Shown one piece after another: positions 30,401 through 33,159 of a stretch of DNA of 33,159 nucleotides. This stretch comes from JANXQG01 sp037147235. GTDB taxonomy: Bacteria > Planctomycetota > Planctomycetia > Pirellulales > Thermoguttaceae. Where the stretch lies: contig JBAWVO010000034.1 of assembly GCA_037147235.1 (NCBI GenBank), positions 1-33,159 of the forward strand. Direction: 5' to 3'. The first letter of the stretch is position 1, and every line of letters starts with the position of its first letter. The position numbers were made by a program, and so were the translations under genes. Under the pieces are notes generated by a model. The model was given only the letters and a program-made list of their open reading frames with translations, ran no database searches and was not told where the DNA came from.

Positions 30401-32870
30401 GAGCGGCACGGCGCAGATTGCTTTTGGCGGGCTGCCCAATGTCGTGGGCAATTATCGCCTCCTGGGTGGTGCGCTCGGTTCACCCAATCTGACGCAGCTC
30501 GCGCTCCCCTCGGCCCCCAGCGGATACGGCTACTCTCTGAGCACCACGGCAGACGCGGGCTACCTGGACCTAGTCGTCAGTAATTCGCTGTTGACATTCT
30601 CCAGCAGCGCGGCGAGTTTCGGCCGCGTGATGCTCCACCAGACGCCTGCGGTGGGCCTGACACTCAATAATGTCGGGATACTTTCAGCCAATTACACGGC
30701 CGCCGCTTCCGGCGGCATCAGTGGACCGGCCAACGGCACCGCCGTGCCCGGGGCCAACACGCTGACCGTGTCGCTGGTCGATAACGCCGCTGGAAGTAGC
30801 AGCGGCGGCGAGAAGTCTTACAACTACACGGTGACCAATACCAGCAACGGCAGCGACACGGCCGCGCCCAAGACGGTGACGCTTGCCGCCACCGTGCTGG
30901 ACAATCGCACGGTGACGGCCCCCTCGACCGACTTTGGCCTAGTCCACGTGGGCACGGCGGTGAGCCAGGGCATTACGCTCTCGACGACCGGTGCCGACAC
31001 GAACTTCACGCGAGTCACCGTGGCGGGTGCCGCGGCAGACAGCTATGGCCTGGGCGTTAGCGGAGGAACCAACCCAACCTTCAACGGGCCTGCGGCAACC
31101 GACAATCGCACGCTCGGCGGTACGCTCGCCGTCGCCGGCTCGTATAGCCACGCACTCACCTTGGCCACCAGCGGCGAAGGGCTGACGGGCGAGTCGCGAA
31201 TCAACGTGCCGGTCACCTGGTCGGCGCAGGTCTTCTCCGGCCAGGCGGCATGGAACCTTTCCGGCAGCGGCAGTTGGGCCAACCAAGCCAACTGGCGCGA
31301 CATGCAGTCGAGCGTACTCGGCGGCGCGCCGGGCGTTTCCGGCTTCAGCGGTGACACGGCCACCTTCGGCAACATCCTCGGGGCAGGGGTGGCAACCGTG
31401 AATCTCAACGGTGCCAGCCCGGTGGTCAGTACGCTGACCTTCAACACCCCGGCCGGCGGCTCGTACACCGTGGCCCAAGGGAGCGGCGGCAGTCTGCTGC
31501 TCAGCACTAGCTCGGGAAGCGCGGCGGTCAACGTGACGGCCGGCAGCCATCAGGTCTCGGCACCGGTCGCGCTCGCCAGCACCACGAACGTGACGGTCAC
31601 GAATGGGGCGGACAGCCTGACACTTAGCGGAGGCGTGACCGGATCGGGTGGATTGAACAAGCTCGGTGCGGGCACGGCAATTCTGAGCGGGGCGGCCTAT
31701 ACGGGGCCAACCACCGTGAGCGGAGGCCGCCTGGTTCTCCCCGGCCTTGGGGCGTCGGCTTCTTATACGGTCAATAACGGCGGCAAGTTGCAATGGGCCA
31801 ACGCCACGCTCGCCCTGAGCAACCTTTCGCTCCAGGCCCTCTCGGGCGGAACGATGGAGTACAACAACACCACGGTCAACGGCGGTTATCTCCGCGGGCC
31901 GGGCACGCACACTACCGTGGCCGGCGGCACGAGTAATTTCAACGGCGTGACCACGTACAACAGCACGGTCTTCCAGCAGAACGGCACCGCGAATTTTGCG
32001 AACTTTACGAATGGCGGGAAGGTCACCAACAACAGCGCGTTGAACTGGAACGGCGGCACGAACACCACGAGCGGCCAAATCACCGTGAATTCCGCGATGA
32101 ACGTGCAGGACTGGGCCAATGACGGCTTGGTCACGGTCAACAGCGGCGGCACGCTCAATAATTCCGTCAGCAATATCACCTGCGGCGGCGGAAGCCGGAC
32201 CACGATCAACCCCGGCGGGCAACTCAACGCCGATAGCGACGGCAGCGGCAGCACCCTTGACCTGAACGGGGGCCTGCTGGTGAATAACGGCACCGTCACT
32301 GGGACCACGAATGTCAATTACGGCTCGTTGGCCCAAGGTATCGGAACGTACGGTTCCGTGAACGTCTACAGCGGCGGAAAGTTCAAGCCCGGCAATAGCC
32401 CCGGATCGGTCACGACGGGATCGGTGACCTGGGGTTCTGGCGGAGAGTACCTCGTCGAGATCAATGACGCAGCGGGGACGGCGGGGACGAACTGGAACCT
32501 GTGGAACATCCACGGCACGCTTTCACTCGATGCAGGGACGACTGCCAACAGCCAATTTATCATTTCGCTCAAGTCGGAAAGCGGCATCAATCCTGGGTTT
32601 GCGGCGAACTTCGACTACACGACCGACTATCAATGGCTGATCGCCGAGAGTAGCGACGGGATCAACAGCTTTGATCTGGCCGAGATCGCCCTCAATACGG
32701 CGGCATTTACCAACAAGATCGGCAGCGGCCACTTCAGTGTCTCCCAGGAGAGCAACCGAGTCTTCCTGAATTTCACCGCCGTTCCCGAGCCGTCCACCTG
32801 GGTCTTGCTGGCAGCCGGGCTTTGCAGTGCGGCGATTTATCGGCGTTTTCGTAATCCGAAAAAACGGTAG
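24495..32870 (+). CDS. Giant autotransporter-repeat surface protein with PEP-CTERM anchor
   Basis: A 2791-residue secreted protein. The signal peptide is residues ~1-27. The body is Gly/Thr/Ser/Asn-rich with many autotransporter-associated beta-strand repeats (typical units GLVKAGSGVLMLAASNTFTG, GLTKGGNGTLTLSGTSTYSG, GLTKAGNGTLVLKGSNAYTG), predicting a long beta-helix fibre. A WVGPANW-type start motif recurs later as GSWANQANWRD. The end is VPEPSTWVLLAAGLCSAAIY plus RRFRNPKKR: a PEP-CTERM sorting signal (motif, membrane segment, basic tail) processed by an exosortase. Residues ~973-1515 and ~1858-2398 are duplicates. The likely role is adhesion or outer-surface structure. GAGGAG precedes the ATG by 8 bp. 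No autotransporter beta-barrel is present. Confidence 0.92.
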   Translation: MSRSARIFISAMILVAFSVRGTTALAGTAYLWQPSAPSTYSWVGPANWSPAIGYPGSGAAVDDTADFSQQNIAGDIAVTLDGNKTVNGLLFGDLNPASAGGWAINAGTPISSVLTLGGITPTITVNALGTGKYASINVPIAGTLGLVKAGSGVLMLAASNTFTGGIAINNGTLMLGNSAALGGNNVTIASGAVLQLLGNSITTGFSGTGIVENGSSTSDATLVILATGQSVPGILRDGSGGKKLSFGMDSTSSLTLNPSTPLGYTGATIVKGGQLIENFTKLGATTNLINNASILTMGGSAFAQNPTFTVAGGSSPVSQTFAGLVLNAGQAVINRSSGTATINVGTITHNAGGTIDFSNNGGATITTTQSNTNGILGGYATYGNNWVTTSGGTVSAYSGYQTSNNMSTWSAADNIMIQNTPTGALGATSLNSLFFYGPYTFTIPASTTMHITSGGILAPWGGTISGGTLVSDNAANDLIVTLPYGYTTVINSVLGNGASALTLVGYGSLQVNNPAYGGNTYINGDTLILAPSTNWTCAAAITGPGNLTMSGAANLTLSGTANSILGNLSVTAGSLTVPGAINAGNGTTISGGATLTIGGGTLQTNNGVTVRGIGSQLILHGGLINASNGSGTFSQGGSGIQDGGTANYNGFNLGNTAPGGTYSISGTAQVSTSGSWRVGTNSGNGTLNLSGGTLDLTAVGGAQIGTDSNSRGWINQTGGLLILPNGADFQISTSSSANDNRWDVSGGTVVNASGNARNFIVASSGKGTLNITNGLVLLNNLSNGVYVGNTNNATMPGFLTISGGNFTISNGKNLYLGNGGTYASGSVALSGGTLAVSGTVLRGVGLASFNFSGGVLQPGNIDATLGDIAQTANSSPSTLDVTPYDTTINVNYAVYGSPSNAATVNISTGRTLTMAAGKTLTIGDYALLSGSGTLTVTNTVSTLNYASRAASTFAGSIMGSGGLTKGGNGTLTLSGTSTYSGGTTLTAGTLVAANAGGSAMGTGVVLLNGGVLASGTVGAVSGWVQAGSSPHTIAPGGIGQIGTFNLGGLTTSSLTTLNFDLGSPVNGGVYGGDLLMIGSSGLTLSGTAQIVFGGLPNVAGNYRLLGGALGSPNLTQLVLPSAPGGCGYALSTTADAGYLDLVVSNNSLLTFSSSSASFGRVMLHQTPAVGLTLNNSETFSANYTAVASSGIIGPASGNAAPGGNALNVSLVNNAAGSGSSGEKTYNYTVTNTVNAGDMATPKTVTLGATVLDNRTVTVPSTDFGLVHVGTAVSQTITLSTTGADTNFTRVTVAGALADSYGLGVSGGTNPTFNGPAITDNRTLGGTLAVAGSYSHVVTLITGGEGLTGESRINVPVTWSAQVFSGQAAWYLSGSGSWANQANWRDTQSSVLGGAPGVSGFSGDTATFGNTLGSGEATVNLNGASPVVSTLTFNNTASGSYTVAQGSGGSLLFSANSGSAAVNVTAGSHQVSAPVTLASTTNVTVTNEADSLTLSGDVTGSGGLNKLGAGTAILSGSSGYTGPTSVAAGTLAFTSIANENAGVSALGNPAAGNGTISLGSTTTGGVLQFVGSANCSSNRQIALAGGGTLDASGSNGATFSLTGGTAVQAGGNALVLTGSGSGVVGGVVAGTGSILKSGAGTWTLAGANTVSGGVTLAAGQLNVNNTSALGTGPLTISGGTLDNSSGGAIALVGNNTQSWNGSFAFKGSYDLDLGTGAVNLTSAPTVTVQNGNLTVGGAISGAHGLTKAGNGTLVLKGSNAYTGDTVINGGTLQVGASNALPYGTGKGNVAVGSGSTLDLHGFSVNVNGLAGAGTVASNFAGSKTLTVGNNNASGTFSGVLQNGSGTVALIKVGSGSQTLSGISTYSGGTTLAAGTLVAANASGSAMGTGTVTLNGGVLASGPVGLISGSVAAGSGAHTIAPGGIGQIGTFNLGGLTTSSLTTLNFDLGSPVNGGVYGGDLLMIGSSGLTLSGTAQIAFGGLPNVVGNYRLLGGALGSPNLTQLALPSAPSGYGYSLSTTADAGYLDLVVSNSLLTFSSSAASFGRVMLHQTPAVGLTLNNVGILSANYTAAASGGISGPANGTAVPGANTLTVSLVDNAAGSSSGGEKSYNYTVTNTSNGSDTAAPKTVTLAATVLDNRTVTAPSTDFGLVHVGTAVSQGITLSTTGADTNFTRVTVAGAAADSYGLGVSGGTNPTFNGPAATDNRTLGGTLAVAGSYSHALTLATSGEGLTGESRINVPVTWSAQVFSGQAAWNLSGSGSWANQANWRDMQSSVLGGAPGVSGFSGDTATFGNILGAGVATVNLNGASPVVSTLTFNTPAGGSYTVAQGSGGSLLLSTSSGSAAVNVTAGSHQVSAPVALASTTNVTVTNGADSLTLSGGVTGSGGLNKLGAGTAILSGAAYTGPTTVSGGRLVLPGLGASASYTVNNGGKLQWANATLALSNLSLQALSGGTMEYNNTTVNGGYLRGPGTHTTVAGGTSNFNGVTTYNSTVFQQNGTANFANFTNGGKVTNNSALNWNGGTNTTSGQITVNSAMNVQDWANDGLVTVNSGGTLNNSVSNITCGGGSRTTINPGGQLNADSDGSGSTLDLNGGLLVNNGTVTGTTNVNYGSLAQGIGTYGSVNVYSGGKFKPGNSPGSVTTGSVTWGSGGEYLVEINDAAGTAGTNWNLWNIHGTLSLDAGTTANSQFIISLKSESGINPGFAANFDYTTDYQWLIAESSDGINSFDLAEIALNTAAFTNKIGSGHFSVSQESNRVFLNFTAVPEPSTWVLLAAGLCSAAIYRRFRNPKKR
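27412..29040 (+). repeat. Internal ~1.6-kb duplication of the giant gene, copy 1
   Basis: Aligns with 30067-31689 at an offset of 2655 bp, falling to 2652 bp after a one-codon difference (SNNSLLTF versus SNSLLTF). Many stretches are identical, including a run around 28549-28598. The repeat encodes a full module: beta-strand repeat, an Ig-like region (ASFGRVMLHQTPAVGLTLNN), and GSWANQANWRD. Confidence 0.9.
30067..31689 (+). repeat. Internal ~1.6-kb duplication of the giant gene, copy 2
   Basis: Second copy of the module at 27412-29040, in frame and highly similar. Homology ends near ATTCTGAGCGG, after which the sequences diverge. Confidence 0.9.
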
Positions 32871-32892
32871 CCGCAGGGTGGAGCACCGGTTC

Positions 32893-33010
32893 CAGGTTAA
32901 GCGCGGGTCCCAGGTTCGGCGCGGGTCCAGGTTCGGCGCGGGTCTCCTGACCCCGCCGAAACGTCCGACCGAAGGTCTCCCGGTTCCCGGTTCAGCGCGG
33001 GTCTCCTGAC
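32893..33010. repeat. GC-rich short tandem repeats after the giant gene
   Basis: CAGGTTNNGCGCGGGTC occurs at 32893-32909, 32911-32927 and 32928-32944, with a related copy CGGTTCAGCGCGGGTC near 32989. GCGCGGGTCTCCTGAC occurs twice. No terminator-like T-run is attached. Confidence 0.85.
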
Positions 33011-33043
33011 TACTGCTGTAAACATCTTTGGAGGGATGCCACC

Positions 33044-33092
33044 AAACCGCGAAGCGGTTCAACGCGTGGAAAGGTGAACCGCATCGCGGTTT
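33044..33092. repeat. Hairpin of 18-bp arms built from AACCGC/GCGGTT
   Basis: Arms 33044-33061 and 33075-33092 are complementary with one mismatch and a 13-bp loop. Each arm is itself a small palindrome (AACCGC-3 bases-GCGGTT), so several alternative folds exist. It may terminate the giant gene transcript, but no T-run follows. The remaining bases to 33159 hold no gene; GTAGGGTG at the end matches the arm of the 10588-10671 palindrome. Confidence 0.75.
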
Positions 33093-33159
33093 CCGCTTAT
33101 CGAACAGGCCTTGATCATAACCTTGCCAACTGCTGTCATTGCTAGCTCGACGTAGGGTG

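Noticed and set aside
30939..32513. 524-codon minus-strand open frame
   Set aside because: Same explanation as other antisense frames of the giant gene; low-complexity Arg/Ala/Val composition.

Overview
The window looks like chromosomal DNA of a moderately GC-rich planctomycete (Planctomycetota, probably a Pirellulales-type lineage). The evidence is a DUF1598-like secreted protein, a very large autotransporter-type beta-strand-repeat protein ending in a VPEP PEP-CTERM anchor, a secreted GH43-like protein, planctomycete-style small hypotheticals, and several families of short palindromic repeats scattered between and even inside genes. No rRNA, tRNA, CRISPR array or complete insertion sequence was found.

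Layout. 161-2312: a secreted transglutaminase-like protein translationally coupled to a PduO-type cobalamin adenosyltransferase, with a 34-bp near-perfect direct repeat at the junction that creates a coupled 24-codon mini-ORF. 2320-3693 (minus): a thioredoxin domain fused to a trypsin-like protease. 3989-5513: a decayed transposase 3' end followed by a type II restriction-modification pair (MT-A70 adenine methyltransferase and BglII/BstYI-type endonuclease) arranged tail to tail. 5688-6587: GH43-like protein. 6936-8333: Phd-type antitoxin, VapC PIN toxin and a PD-(D/E)XK-like protein, with the toxin-antitoxin pair lying between two copies of an exact 28-bp repeat. 8508-9347: secreted alpha/beta hydrolase. 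9438-10439 (minus): a lysine-rich small protein and a YkgJ-type cysteine-cluster protein. 10705-13935 (minus): a GT4 glycosyltransferase and an MsbA-like ABC exporter, a plausible saccharide assembly/export pair. 14421-15815: DUF1598-like protein.

15892-22445 is an isoprenoid/cofactor operon, xseB-ispA-dxs ... nadK. It contains a MITE-like element between xseB and ispA, two palindromic repeats inside the ispA reading frame, and a complete second type II R-M pair spliced between dxs and nadK with overlapping stop/start signals. 22475-23955 holds a secreted unknown protein and a small winged-helix-like hypothetical with a good promoter. 23956-24494 is a non-coding mosaic of purine-rich repeats and a 33-bp-arm hairpin. 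24495-32870 is the 2791-residue surface protein, with a ~1.6-kb internal duplication. The window ends in GC-rich short repeats and a hairpin.

The strongest unusual signals are the MITE-like element with perfect terminal inverted repeats and an 8-bp target duplication, in-frame palindromes inside ispA and the YkgJ-family gene, R-M genes embedded in an isoprenoid operon, the duplicated stop/start junction, and the thioredoxin-protease fusion. All assignments come from reading the sequence; no database search was possible.
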